From Drosophila persimilis (Eukaryota > Arthropoda > Insecta > Diptera > Drosophilidae): DNA of 64,000 nt. A model generated the notes under the pieces. That model searched no databases. It was not told where the DNA came from and saw only the letters and a list, made by a program, of their open reading frames with translations. This document shows, piece after piece, positions 30,761 to 42,318 of this stretch. Position numbers and translations under genes: made by a program. Positions within the stretch are counted from its first letter, which is position 1. Each line of letters opens with the position of its first letter. The stretch covers positions 62,001-126,000 of the forward strand of contig NW_020825349.1 in the NCBI RefSeq assembly GCF_003286085.1, written 5' to 3'.

Positions 30761-32758
30761 TCATTGTTTTATATCTTTAGCATGGAATTTCCCTAGGATT
30801 CGTCCATGTAGGTCCTCGAGTTCGCAGTAACTATTACCATGTCTTTTTCTCACCCGGGCTTTCACGAAAGTAGGTGCCAGCTTGGCATTAAAGCCTCTGC
30901 TAAAGTTACTTTGCTGGAAGTTTCTTTTATACACTTCCTGACCAACGACAAACGAGACGTCTCGACTACGCAAATTATATACTTTTTCGTTGCGACTATG
31001 CTGCTGTTGAGCTGAATGCATAGCTTTTTGTCGAATGATATTGAACGAATCGTCTCGCGAAAACTGTACTGTTCGATCCTCCAGCATTTCTAACTTAATA
31101 GCTGATAGCTAGAGCCATTGGTAGCCATATGTTGACCAAACGCTATTCTGTATGGGGTCGAATTAATGGAGGTATGTGTGCTCGAACGTAGTGCACAGGC
31201 AATATGGCTCAACTTTTCATCCCAATTGGATTGGTCTGGTTTTATATAGGCCTTTATCGCGGCAATGACCTAACGATTCACACGTTCTGACGCATTTGCT
31301 GGGGGTGCATGCACGGCTGTAAACATATGTTTGACACCGTTGTTTTCCAGCAAGCTCTGGAATACCTGTGATTTAAACTGAACTCCATTATCCGATACTA
31401 CCGTCTCGGGTACGCCGAAGCAGTGAAACAACTCTTCCTCGATAAATCGGATGATCGAATCCGCTGTAAACTTCTTTACGGGTTTGACAAATGGGAATTT
31501 GGCGAAATGATCCAGGACTTTAAAGATTCCTATGTTCCCTGACTTACTACGCGGATACGGTCCCAAGAAATCCACATACAGTTTCTGAAAGAATCTGTTA
31601 GTTCCCTGAGTTTTTCCCATGGGAGGTCGTAAACAATAACTTGGATGCTTTGAACTTTTTCATACCTCGCACTGATTGACATATGCCTTCACATCGGTGA
31701 CCAAATTCGGCCAATAGTAGTATCGCCGTATTCGCTCCAGCGTTTTGTGGATACCACCGTGTGAGGAGTGAGGATGCTCGTGTGCTTGCCTCAGCATAAC
31801 GGACGTTAGGGCGGATGGTACCCATAACTTCCAGCAGAGGTCATCGGATACTTTTTCTCCTACTGCATGGTCAGCACGACGATAAATGAAACCATCAATT
31901 ACTTTGACATCAATTACTTTTTAGATCCTCATACTCAACTGAGTGAAACTGTGGTGAACTGAGATCTAGCAGACTGTCCATTTGGAGCTCGGACAGGTCT
32001 TCAGTATAGGCTCGGGACAGGGCGTCTGGCACTTTGTTGTTGACTCCTTTTCGGTGATGAATTTGGAAGTCAAAACCTTGTAATTTTAACGACCATCTGG
32101 CGAGTCTAGAGCTCACATCCGATTGACTCATAAGCCATTTTAACGAAGCATGATCGGTAATAATGACAAATTCATGCCCTTCGATGTAGGCGCGAAACTT
32201 TTTACCACACAGTACAGCTGCTAAACATTCTTTTTCTGTAACCGAGTAATTTCGTTGGCATTGCTTTAGCTTTCTAGACATATATGCGATCGGAACATCG
32301 TTACCTTCTACATCTTTTTGCATAAGTACTCCGCCCACGCCAGTATGACTCGCATCGCAGTGAATAGCGAATGGAATCCGAAAATTTGGACTATGCAAAA
32401 CGGGAGCACTGCAAAGTTTACCTTTCAGGTCTTCAAATGCAAGTTGGACCTCATTCGTCCATTCAAACTTACGTTTCTGTTTCAACGTGTCCGACAATGG
32501 AGCGGCCAGACCGGCATAATTTGGAATGAATTTATGATACCAGCCAGTTACTCCTAAAAACCTTCGTACCTGTTTGACTGAACGAGGTGTTGGGAATTCC
32601 CGAATGGCTGAAACCTTTTCTGGATAGGTTTTAATAGTTCCATCCCCAATGACATGGCCAAGGTATCTTACTTCCTTCAAACAAAATTTACTTTTTTCGT
32701 CATTAATTGTTAACCCAGCTTGTTTTAACCGAGATGCTAACTCGGATAACACACGCAC
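30761..32758 (-). pseudogene. pol: Long-LTR gypsy pol: RT end, RNase H, integrase (broken)
   Basis: The first frame (32758-31910) covers the RT thumb (LGHVIGDGTIK, VRRFLGVTGWYHKFI) and RNase H (HCDASHTGVGGVLMQ). Integrase follows in pieces: the HHCC region ~31800-31660 with a TGA replacing its third or fourth zinc ligand, the core LYVDFLGPYPRSK / VVSDNGVQFKS / APPANASERVNR, a TAG at ~31270, a frameshift near 31100, and the end FHAKDIKQ. RT palm motifs are missing at the 5' side, where the sequence changes at 32759. It is a relative, not a copy, of the + strand element at 36122-36411. Confidence 0.85.
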
Positions 32759-34190
32759 ATGGATTTCGAAAGTAGAAGATGTAATATTCGACGCTTGTCG
32801 TGCCTTCTTGTATTTTAATTATCCACGGCTAACTCCCAAAATTACAGCCTAAAACTAGGCCGTTAAAAAATTGGAGTTGAAGATCTTTTGAGCTTTGATA
32901 AAGCTTATCAACAGCTGTTTTTATATTTTCTATCTTTCTTTCGAAATTAGACCCCATATGCGAAACCCTGTTTTTTTATACGCTTTCTGTTTAACTACGT
33001 TCTTTTGATACGGCAAAAATTTGCAACAGCCAATTAAATCCGGTATAAACAAAAAGGGAATTCCTGTCCATGGGCTAAGTCGAACTTGAACAAATGAGTA
33101 GTGTATTAATACCGATTATTTTTACAGTTTTTGATTTTGGTTGCCACGCATTCATCTCATCATCTATGCAGATACTCATCACAATCACACACATCATCAT
33201 ACTCCTCCACCCATCAAATCATCTCATCCAACACACAACGAAAGTTCTTTCTGCGTGGGAGTCAAAGCTATTAATCGTATCGTAAGTGATTATCCTGAAC
33301 CAAGTAAGCCATCTGAAAAGAATGAATGTGCGGTAACTATTCGTTGGTCTTCAACCATGATCACGGTTTTTACACATATTACTCATGCCTTTAAGCGATT
33401 TTCCATATACCCGATTTTTGTCTGGTTTTGGGCACTGCCCAAGTTAACGTAATGAAGTTTGAAGTTTTCTTGTTCCTAGCTCGTGCATTTATATATACCA
33501 ACTTCAAATCATTTTTATAGATTTAAGATCATTATACCCTACCTCGCCCCTATGATATTCTTTCCCCAGTATATGCTGTATAGTATGTATGACAATATCG
33601 AATAGCGTTAGGTTTTATAGGAATTTAAATGAAGAACTATGGATTGCTTAAATAAAGTTAGTTTGGAAATGAACCAAGGCTAAATATCTTATATCGGAAC
33701 CATGCAACCTCGTCTGACGGAGATGTGACCCACCGCAGTCTTTGTTGGAGGGATCCTGATTGTTAATAGGTGGCCCTGAAGGATCGTGGTAGGGTGGACG
33801 TTCTCGCCAATGGGCGATACCGCAGCCGACAAAGATCTGACCGGTGATCTTCTTCGTTTACGTATCCATGCTGATCTGTCCCTTTGACCCCCCTGTATCC
33901 CGTTTCCTAGTATCCTTTTCCTACTCGTACGCGATTTAATTTTTTATATAAATTCTTATCTCGACCATTTGCCAGAGCTCTAAATGGGTAGTAAAATATC
34001 CTCCATGCCCACACCCCGCCGACCAGAGACAAAAGCCGAAGCCAGCGCGTACTTCCTTCTCCCGTTTAGCTATTATCAGCTCCTAGAACCTGTACGTTGT
34101 ATGCTACAGGTAAAGACAAATTTTAAATGGCAATGGGTTTTATGGCAGGGTTTTAAGAACGTTTTTAAGAATAAAATATATATAAAATTT
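32759..34190 (+). other. Probable LTR (or LTR remnant) of the + strand long-LTR element
   Basis: The stretch directly upstream of a tRNA-Lys PBS must contain the LTR end (AAAATATATATAAAATTT, 34173-34190). The LTR start was not identified; TGTAATATTCGACG at 32780 is one candidate. No ORF is supported. CATCATCACAC-type simple sequence occurs at ~33160-33230. Confidence 0.4.
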
Positions 34191-34208
34191 TGGCGCCCAA
34201 CGTGGGGC
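34191..34208 (+). other. tRNA-Lys primer-binding site, + strand element
   Basis: TGGCGCCCAACGTGGGGC, identical to the Gyp-1 site but in an unrelated leader. Followed by an ~860-bp leader (34209-35066) without a credible ORF. Confidence 0.85.
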
Positions 34209-35066
34209 CCTTCTTCGGCATGCCCCGACCAAGAAAATTTGTATAAAGTCATCAACACCAATGCGAGCTGCTTCTCAAGGCAGTGTCATAAGACTTATTC
34301 CTTTATCCCTTAATTCCCAAGATATATGCATGGTCGTGCATTGTCTGTAGGATTGACTTCGAGTAGCTGGATTGCGTAGCAGTTTCTAACAGAACTAGGC
34401 ATAGCAACGAACCTGTAGTATCTGGCCGGATAGGCCACTCTGCTAAATAGCGCGTTCCAATGTTTCTGTCGGATTAGGTTTCAAAGTGGATTAGCTTTAC
34501 TGCCTACCTACAAAAGTGGGAGCGTGTTGTTTGGGGGAGGAACTTGTCCATACCGTTGATCATTGTCTGCCGTTTTGGCCTGGATCAGGTTAGTCAGTGG
34601 CTTAGAGCTACGGCCTGCCCGCGAACGAAGGCAATAGAATCGGAGATGGTATATTTCCTGGGTCAGCATAAACTATGTCTTCTTCTTCAGTTTTTCTATT
34701 GTTTTTCCGTTTTTTTTTTGTGTTTGACAGACGTGGGTGGACAATTTGGTGGTCCGCGATCCAGAACTTTTTTGTGTTTTTGCGACCTACAGTATAAGTA
34801 GAGGTGCATCGGTTTGTCAGGGTTTCGGATTGCTCGGATATCCGTCAGTGGTGTAGAACTACCGAACGGTCCCAGTTCATCCGACGACTCATTGTAATGA
34901 TTGTCGATCGTGAATAATATCACCAGAGTCAGTGGGGGACACATTCCTATTAGACGAAGGGTGCATGGTTTCCGAATTTTGTGGATACAGAGTAGATATA
35001 TCGATCGTTAAAAGTTAATAATCAAGAGTAGAACAGAAAATCATATATTAGTAAAATTAGGATAGG

Positions 35067-36411
35067 ATGTCATTAAATTGGAGTTTTGACGAGATTGAGC
35101 CAAACGACCATTCCGATATTATCTGCTGTATTTACGTAAGACAGGTAGAATATCGGACACAGCTTTTAAGAACAAGTTGTAACCACGTATTTCATTTAGT
35201 TTTTTTTAATACGAGAAGAGGTGGAAAGACCGTGTGCCCGATGTGCAACAAGCCCCTACAATCATCCGCTCCTAGCTTAGCGGAGGAATTAGCCGTAGCG
35301 CAGGCGTCCGCCTCGAATGTAGAGTCTTCTCAGCTTCTAATGAGAACCCGATCACAGCGTGTGACAGCAGCTCCAGCTGCGAATACTGAAAATTTACCTT
35401 CTGTTGGTCCAACTGAAGTTGGTGTACCAATCATGCCAGTTCCGAGTAGCGAGCCAGCGAATGAAGCAAGCCCAGGCTTGGCTCAAATGGCACAGGCGTT
35501 GCCGGACGCTATGGGTCAAATCGGGTTGTTATCTCAAGCCATGACTCAAATGACTCAGACTATGGAAAAAGGATTCCAACGTTTGGCAAGTCCAACGGTA
35601 CAGCCGCCGAATGACCAAGCTGCTGGATCTTCACAGCCTAGTGGAGAAAACCAAACCTTCGAACAGTTGTTCCAAATACCAACTCGAGAGTCCGTAGGTG
35701 CCCCGATAACTCAGGCTAATGATTCTGCTGTTTCGGTAACCCCATGGGGATCCCAACAGATAGCGGGACTACGACCCGATAGGATTGGATAAATAATCGC
35801 AGGATGGAAGGTGCGGTTATCTGGAAATTCGTCCATGTCGGTGGAAGATTTCATATATCGGATAGAAGCGTTAACCAAACAGACCTTAGAGGGTAATCTC
35901 GACCTAGTGGCCAGAAACGCCATTTATTTATTTGAAGCCAGTGCTAGCGAGTGGTTTTGGCGTTACCATAAAAGCGTACCCTCCGTGACCTGGCCGCAGC
36001 TAAGTACAGCCCTAAAAACTCGATTTAGGGATGGGCGTACCGACCTAGAAATTCGTACGGCAATAGTGCAACGAAAGCAGAAGCCGCACGAACTATTTGA
36101 TACATTTTACGAAGCCATAAAGTGATTTATCTAGACGACTTGTTGGTGACATCTGAATCATTTGAGCAGCATATTCAAGTTCTCACTGTCCTGTCCGCCC
36201 GATTACGCGAAGCGTGTCTGACCATTAACGTGGAGAAGTCCAAATTTTGCCTAAAGGAGGTCAAATACCTAGGCCATGTTATAGGCAACGGAACTATCCA
36301 GACAGATGTGGAGAAGGTCCAAGCGATTCAAGAGTTTCCGGTCCCACGATCCGTGAAACAAGTCCGCAGGTTCTTGGGTCTCACTGCTTGGTACCACAAA
36401 TTCATTAAAAA
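35067..36411 (+). pseudogene. gag: RING-like gag with internally deleted pol (unit 1 copy)
   Basis: Same element as 51193-54129. The gag frame is broken by CAA to TAA at 35790-35792 and resumes at 35811. At ~36118 a 1,592-bp deletion (equivalent to 52245-53836) fuses gag directly to the RT palm at VIYLDDLLV, with only AT shared at the breakpoints. The RT frame then runs to DINE-1 copy D at 36412. Confidence 0.88.
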
Positions 36412-37526
36412 CGAGGGGGAACGTTGTGAGTTGCTGCGGACACCGCAACTCCACAGTTATACCCGATACTTAGTCAGAATGGCTCTCCTCCGGCAGACGC
36501 CGCTAATATTAAACGACACGACAAAGAGTGCGTGCGAGAGAGACAGAAAATCAGTCTGAGCGTGACGTCGGGCGCTGCGTAGCCACTGCAAATTGATTTG
36601 TTACTTTTGGCTATAAAAATGATCTGATCTGATTCAGATTCGGCAACCGGATAGATATGGTCATTGTCTATGATTCTGCGTTTTTAGTTTACTCGATTTT
36701 GCAATATTGTGGATGCAACAGATTTTCGTCCTTTGTGTGGGCGGAAGGGGGTGGGGCGAAATTTTGAGATATACGTTTTATAGTGAGATCTAACAGGAGT
36801 GCGGATACCAAATTTGGTTACTCTAGCCTTAATAGTCTCTGAGATTTATGAATATCCCCAGATCTGCATCCTTTGCGGGGGCGGAAGGGGGTGTGGCGAA
36901 ATTTTGAAACAAACTCGTCTCGGTCCGATATATTAGGAGTGTGGATACCAAATTTGGTTGCTCTAGCTTTTATAGTCTCTGAGATCTAGGCGCTAATGTT
37001 TTACTCTAAGCAAAGCCGCCTATGCTACGTGTGTGTTAGAGAGAGACAGGGCGAGAAAAAATGAAATTGTTTTCTTGATGCTGGCTATAATAATAATACG
37101 ATCCAATTCAGATTCCGCAGTCTAAAAGATATCGTCATTCTCTACGATTCTGCATTTTTGGTTTTCTCGTATCTTTAAAATTGTGGATGCCACAGATTTT
37201 CGCCCTTTGTGGGGGCGGAAGTGGGCGGGGCAAAGTTTTGAAATATTTTTGTAGCAGTGACATATCACAGAAGTCTGGATCCAAAACATCGTTGCTCTAG
37301 CTCTTATAGTCTTTGAGCATTAGGCGCTGAAGGGGACGGACAGACGGACAGACGGACAGACGGACGGACGGACAGACAGACAGGGCTCAATCGACTCGGC
37401 TATTGATGCTGATCAAGAATATATATACTTTATAGGGTCGGAAACGATTCCTTCTGGACGTTACACACATCCACTTTTACCACAAATCTAATATACCCCA
37501 ATACTCATTTTGAGTATCGGGTATAA
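36412..37526 (-). mobile_element. DINE-1/INE-1-like element, copy D (hybrid)
   Basis: Left part (36412-36625) shares with copy E, against copy C, at least six diagnostic differences, for example ACTTAGTCAGAATGG rather than ACTAAGGCAGTATGG. The right part (36642-37526) matches copy C, for example GGCAACCGG and TTTACTCGATTTTGC. The left flank is the RT of the RING-gag element, as at copy E; the right flank is Gyp env, as at copy C. It is therefore the product of exchange between C-type and E-type copies. Confidence 0.9.
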
Positions 37527-38778
37527 TGATTAAAAATAATTTTGTTAATGGTAAGGCCGTATTACCTAATGTTATAAGGGGATTTAAAATATTAACATTA
37601 TCAAAAGAAAATTGCTTATCATTCGATTGTATATAATCAACTAATTCAAAATCGCTATATCTATGATGCGATATATATCTTAGAATTTTACCCTTATCAT
37701 TTATGTGGGTTATATTATTTATTACAATTGTGTGGTTGAATATAAGGAGATACGATCCTAACAAAGTAGTATTGTCTACGATATTTTTGCCTGAAACTAA
37801 TATGGCACCATCCTGAATGATGTCTATTTCTTTGTTTTTTTCCCTTTTTTTAGTGCAGTTGGCTTTAAAGCCATTAAGTAAATTGGTGAAGCAGGTACTC
37901 ATTAAATTTATTTGTGCGTAATTGTTAAAAGTTTCACTTTTAAAATTATTCATTAAATAGTATTTCTCCTTACATTCACAAACTTTTTCACTTATAACTA
38001 ACATTCCATCATTTTGTGAGATGGCTCTTGCATGGTAAAACTTGCAAATATCTTTAATTTGAGGATATTTTATGTAAATGATTATTAAATCTGCATTTCG
38101 AATTATTTTAATCGTTGCAATGTCCAACAGATCAGACAGTTCAACATTATGTTTTTCATGCTTATAAATGTCCTCTATTTCTTTTTTATTTAAAATTTTT
38201 GTATTGAAAATGTTTACTTTTAAGAGGGTTATGGTATCAACTAAATTTAGTAGGTCAAAAGTTATTAATTTTAAACGATGCTTTCTCAATATCGTTTCTT
38301 CATTGAAGATGACATTTTTTAATGAATTTGATAGCAATTCAATTTCTTTGAAAAATTTGGAATTTATTACAAATTGTTTATTATTATTTTTAGTTAATTC
38401 ATTTACTTTATTTTGTATTTTCAAAAAGTCGTCATGATCAGGGCTGCCTGCTATCCATTTCCAAATGGTACCTAATTCATTTATTCCCCTTTCTTTCCGT
38501 TTTGGAACTAATTCTGAAATCATTAATTTTAATAGACTTAAGTCCATTGATATTTCCCACTCATCGTCTGAATTAATTGATTTGTTGACATATTTGGATT
38601 CTTTATCAATTATCTCTCTATAAAAACTCAAATTAGTAATATGGAAAAGTTCAGCGTATGTTTCATAAGTGTAAACGTCTCTGTCGTCTTTGAGCAATAG
38701 ATAGTCACTATGCGTATAGTCAATTACTTCCGAAGTCGTCAATATAACAAAAGTCAGTATTAGTATATTCGCATACAT
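37527..38778 (-). pseudogene. env: Gyp-2 env, truncated at DINE-1 copy D
   Basis: Identical in protein to 21503-22754. The tail and 3' LTR of the element are absent here, because the sequence left of DINE-1 belongs to another element. Env therefore ends inside its membrane segment in transposon-encoded residues. Confidence 0.88.
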
Positions 38779-38794
38779 TTTCTGGAAAAAATAT

Positions 38795-41700
38795 TTAATA
38801 TTTGATGTTATCTTTATGTATAATTCTGTTTCTATTGTTGATTATAATTTTATTCGGTCGATTTTCCTTAACTACCTGCTTTTTGTATCGGGATTGAAGT
38901 TTATTTCTTTCCCCGAATTTCTTTTCATAAACTACTTCTCCTATTTTATAATCTTTTTCTCTTCTATCTTTGTTATGTAGCTTAAGCATTTTGGTCTGAG
39001 CTTCCTTAAGTATTATTGGATTATGTTTGTGTTCTATTTTGTTATACAATATGTCATATGGCATTTGATTGGTCGTTGAATGTATCGTCAGGTTATATTT
39101 CAGTGCCGCCCTTATTATTATTTCTGAATAATCTGTTAGATTTAGTTCATCCTTGATGCACCGCGCTATTTCTGTCAGTGTGGAATGTACCCTTTCTACC
39201 TGACCATTTGAGGTGCTGTGTCTGGGATCAGCATAATAAATAGTTAAGTTACTTCTTTGTATGAATGATCTAAATTGTGCTGAAGTAAAGCTTGGTTCGT
39301 TGTCAGTCATTAATGATGTTGCTAGCGGAAAGTGTTGTAAAATTTCCATTACCTTATTTTCAATGTTTAGTTTACTTTGAATTTCCTTGTCCACCAAGTA
39401 TTTGGAATAAGAATCTATACAAGTTATGAATGTTAGGTTTTGGGCATAGTATATGTCTAAGTGTAATTGATCTCCTTCTTTTGCTGGAATGGGAGCTTCC
39501 CCAATTGGAATTTTTACAGGGTGTCTCTGATATTTGTTTTTGTTACAGATCTCACAATTTTTTATATATTCTTTTAATTTTTTGTGCAGGTTTGGCCAAT
39601 AATACAGCTTAGTTATTTGTTTGTAATTTTCGTCTAGTCCTCTATGGGCTCTGCAATGTGTTTCTTCTATAATTGTAGCTTTATCTTCTGAATTTACTAC
39701 ATCTTGAAGGAACTTTCTCGTGAAGATAAATTTATTTATGAAGTTTTCCTTTAGCTTATTTTGGATAAGGTATAAATCTTCTAAAGTGCAGTGTATTCCT
39801 GTGGTTAAGTGAGGCTGAATAAATTCTTTTAAAATGATTAGCAGATTGTCAACCGTATCAAATTCAATAATATGTCGGGTATTTTCATAAACTCTTACTA
39901 ACTCATGAACTGTGAATCTCCCTTGCGCTAATAGTAGCTGCTGTTTAAATTGGTTTAGAGGCTTGCTAGTCTCTTGAATGACGTTTTCGAAACTACTCTC
40001 TGCTGAATGCTGAGTATTTATGTCTGATTCTGATTCTGTCTGGTCGACATCACTATCTGTCATATGATTTATTTTAATCCGAGATAACGCGTCCGCTACT
40101 ACGTTAGTTGAGCCTGGCTTATAAATGATTTTTGGTGTGAAACTTTCTATGAAGTAATACCAACGTTTCATTTCAACATTTGGATTTTTTTGCGACATTG
40201 CAAAGGACAAAGGTTGGTGATCTGTATGTATTTCAATTCCACTCACTCCGTATAAATAATTTCGCAAATTTTTTAATGCCCATACAATAGCTAATAATTC
40301 TTTTTTATTAGTAGCATATAATTGCTCGATTTTACTTAAAGTTTTAGAAATAAATGTTATGGGATTCCCATCTTGCGACAAAACTGCACCTATTGCTATG
40401 TCCGATGCATCTGTGGTTAATGTGAATTTTTTATTGTAATCTGGTTGTACTAATTCAATATGTGCTATTAAACTGTCCTTTAAATTATTAAATGCTCCAA
40501 TTGCTGGTTCATCCAGCTGTATTAATGTTTTCTTGGATGCCCTTCGTGAAACTTTCCCATTTACTCCGCTCAGATATTTTGTTAAAGGTTTGGCAATTGT
40601 GGCATAATTTCGGACAAATTTTCTGTAATACCCTGTTAGTCCTAAGAAGCTACGTAGCTCTCTGATATTTTTAGGAATTGGATAGTTTTGTATTGTGGAG
40701 ATTTTGTCAGGATCTGTTTTAATGATATTTTGGGAAACAATGTATCCCAGAAATTTGGTTTCCAATTGAAAGAATTTAGACTTTTCAAGTGAAATTTTCA
40801 TGTTAGCGTTTTGCAATATTTGAATTATATGAATTAGATCTTTATAATGTTGTTCTATAGTTTTTGAAAATATTATTATATCGTCCATATAAACGTGACA
40901 AGTTTTCCCAACTTGTTCTCTAAGTATATCGTCCATTGCCCTTTGGAAAATTCTGGGAGCGTTCGTCAATCCCATAGGCATTCTTAGAAATTCATATTTG
41001 CCGTTATTTATGGAAAAAGATGTTTTTTCAATATCTGATTCCCTCATTAAAATCTGATAGAAACCTGACTCTAAATCAATGGCCGAGAAATATTTCGCTT
41101 TACCTAAATTGGCAAGGATTACTGAAGGATCTTGCATAGGGTATCTATCCGGTATGGTGTTTTCATTAAGTTTCTTAAAGTCTATTACTAATCTATGCTT
41201 AGGAGTTCCGTCCTCATTTACTCCCTTCTTTGGTACTACTATTACCGGTGAATTATATGGGCTTTTACTAGGTCTGATTATACCTTCATCTAACATTTTA
41301 CTTATTTCGTTATTAACGAAATCGTTAACCGAATAAGCGTATGGATACTGCTTGCCATATACCGGTCTATCGTGTTCAGTGTTAATCTCTCCTTTTATAT
41401 CCGTTCTGAACGGTAACTGTAAATTTATATTGGCATGGTCTTCTTCGATGATAGATACCATTTTCTCTCTGAGATTTTCTAAATTGTCCTCTTTGTAGGT
41501 TATTGTGTTATACAATTTCATTTTTTTCAATTCAGAATTTGCATAATTTTGAATGTCGGATATTTCTACGACGGCGCGTTCAGGATTTTTGCATCCCAAA
41601 CTTTTAAATTGTTCATTGTCGGATAATTCAACGACGGCGTGTTCAGGATTCTTTAATCCCAAACTATTCGAACTTTTAATGTCGGATAATTCAACGACGG

Positions 41701-42265
41701 CGTGCTCAGGATATTTTAATCCCAAACTATTAAAACTTTGGATGTCGGATAACTCAACGACGGCGGGTTCAGGATATTTGAATCCCAAACTATTGACGGA
41801 TAATTCTTCGTCGGCGTGCTCAGGATTTTTTGATCCCAAGCTATATAAACTTCCTTCTACCTTTACTGATTCACTTTTCATTTCTTTTTCTTCTTCAAAA
41901 TATTTTTTTATTATATATTCCTTCAACGGAAGGATGGTTTTTCCTTCTATAAAGGTTAATTTGTTTAAAGTAAGGACCTCGTCATATATTAGTTTCTCCT
42001 CATTGTCTTTATAACTTAAAGTCCCCTTTCCTGTATCAATAACCGCTCCGATTTTCTTTAATAGGTTAAATCCTATTAGTAAATCTGCCTCCATTCCATC
42101 TATTTCATAAAACACTTGCTTTGTGTTGAAAATTGTTATATTATGGAAATATTTAATTATTGAAAACCCATTCACTGTAGCAACTTTCTTATAAATTGGT
42201 AATTCTTTTTTATTGTCGTAAATTCCTTTTTTTATATAACAGGAAGTTGCTCCCGTATCTATCAA
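38795..42265 (-). CDS. pol: Gyp-2 Pol
   Basis: 1,156 codons, open throughout, same domain order as 22771-26241. Three residue differences are visible: T to I in the RNase H (LSKIEQ), V to D in the integrase core (YLVDKEIQ) and L to I near the C-terminus (NPIILKE). The element has no 3' LTR, so an intact Pol here could act only in trans. Confidence 0.9.
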   Translation of the reverse strand: MIDTGATSCYIKKGIYDNKKELPIYKKVATVNGFSIIKYFHNITIFNTKQVFYEIDGMEADLLIGFNLLKKIGAVIDTGKGTLSYKDNEEKLIYDEVLTLNKLTFIEGKTILPLKEYIIKKYFEEEKEMKSESVKVEGSLYSLGSKNPEHADEELSVNSLGFKYPEPAVVELSDIQSFNSLGLKYPEHAVVELSDIKSSNSLGLKNPEHAVVELSDNEQFKSLGCKNPERAVVEISDIQNYANSELKKMKLYNTITYKEDNLENLREKMVSIIEEDHANINLQLPFRTDIKGEINTEHDRPVYGKQYPYAYSVNDFVNNEISKMLDEGIIRPSKSPYNSPVIVVPKKGVNEDGTPKHRLVIDFKKLNENTIPDRYPMQDPSVILANLGKAKYFSAIDLESGFYQILMRESDIEKTSFSINNGKYEFLRMPMGLTNAPRIFQRAMDDILREQVGKTCHVYMDDIIIFSKTIEQHYKDLIHIIQILQNANMKISLEKSKFFQLETKFLGYIVSQNIIKTDPDKISTIQNYPIPKNIRELRSFLGLTGYYRKFVRNYATIAKPLTKYLSGVNGKVSRRASKKTLIQLDEPAIGAFNNLKDSLIAHIELVQPDYNKKFTLTTDASDIAIGAVLSQDGNPITFISKTLSKIEQLYATNKKELLAIVWALKNLRNYLYGVSGIEIHTDHQPLSFAMSQKNPNVEMKRWYYFIESFTPKIIYKPGSTNVVADALSRIKINHMTDSDVDQTESESDINTQHSAESSFENVIQETSKPLNQFKQQLLLAQGRFTVHELVRVYENTRHIIEFDTVDNLLIILKEFIQPHLTTGIHCTLEDLYLIQNKLKENFINKFIFTRKFLQDVVNSEDKATIIEETHCRAHRGLDENYKQITKLYYWPNLHKKLKEYIKNCEICNKNKYQRHPVKIPIGEAPIPAKEGDQLHLDIYYAQNLTFITCIDSYSKYLVDKEIQSKLNIENKVMEILQHFPLATSLMTDNEPSFTSAQFRSFIQRSNLTIYYADPRHSTSNGQVERVHSTLTEIARCIKDELNLTDYSEIIIRAALKYNLTIHSTTNQMPYDILYNKIEHKHNPIILKEAQTKMLKLHNKDRREKDYKIGEVVYEKKFGERNKLQSRYKKQVVKENRPNKIIINNRNRIIHKDNIKY

Positions 42266-42318
42266 AACTTTTAATTCTCTGTTTATTTTTTTGTCTACTC
42301 TTTTTAGGTAGGGCAGAC

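Larger units (their letters stand above)
20602..36633 (+). repeat. Tandem duplication, unit 1 (~16.0 kb)
   Basis: Runs from inside DINE-1 copy C to inside hybrid copy D. It matches unit 2 at a nearly constant offset (16,024 bp in gag-pol-env, 16,006 after the hexamer array, 16,092 after an 86-bp indel near 30048, 16,124 after a 32-bp indel near 33598). Gag-pol-env differ by about five amino acids in ~2,000. Only unit 1 has the 1,592-bp deletion at 36118. Confidence 0.9.

Noticed and set aside
33984-34313. 109-codon frame across a primer-binding site (also at 50108)
   Set aside because: Reads through the LTR end and PBS of a retrotransposon; not a plausible gene.
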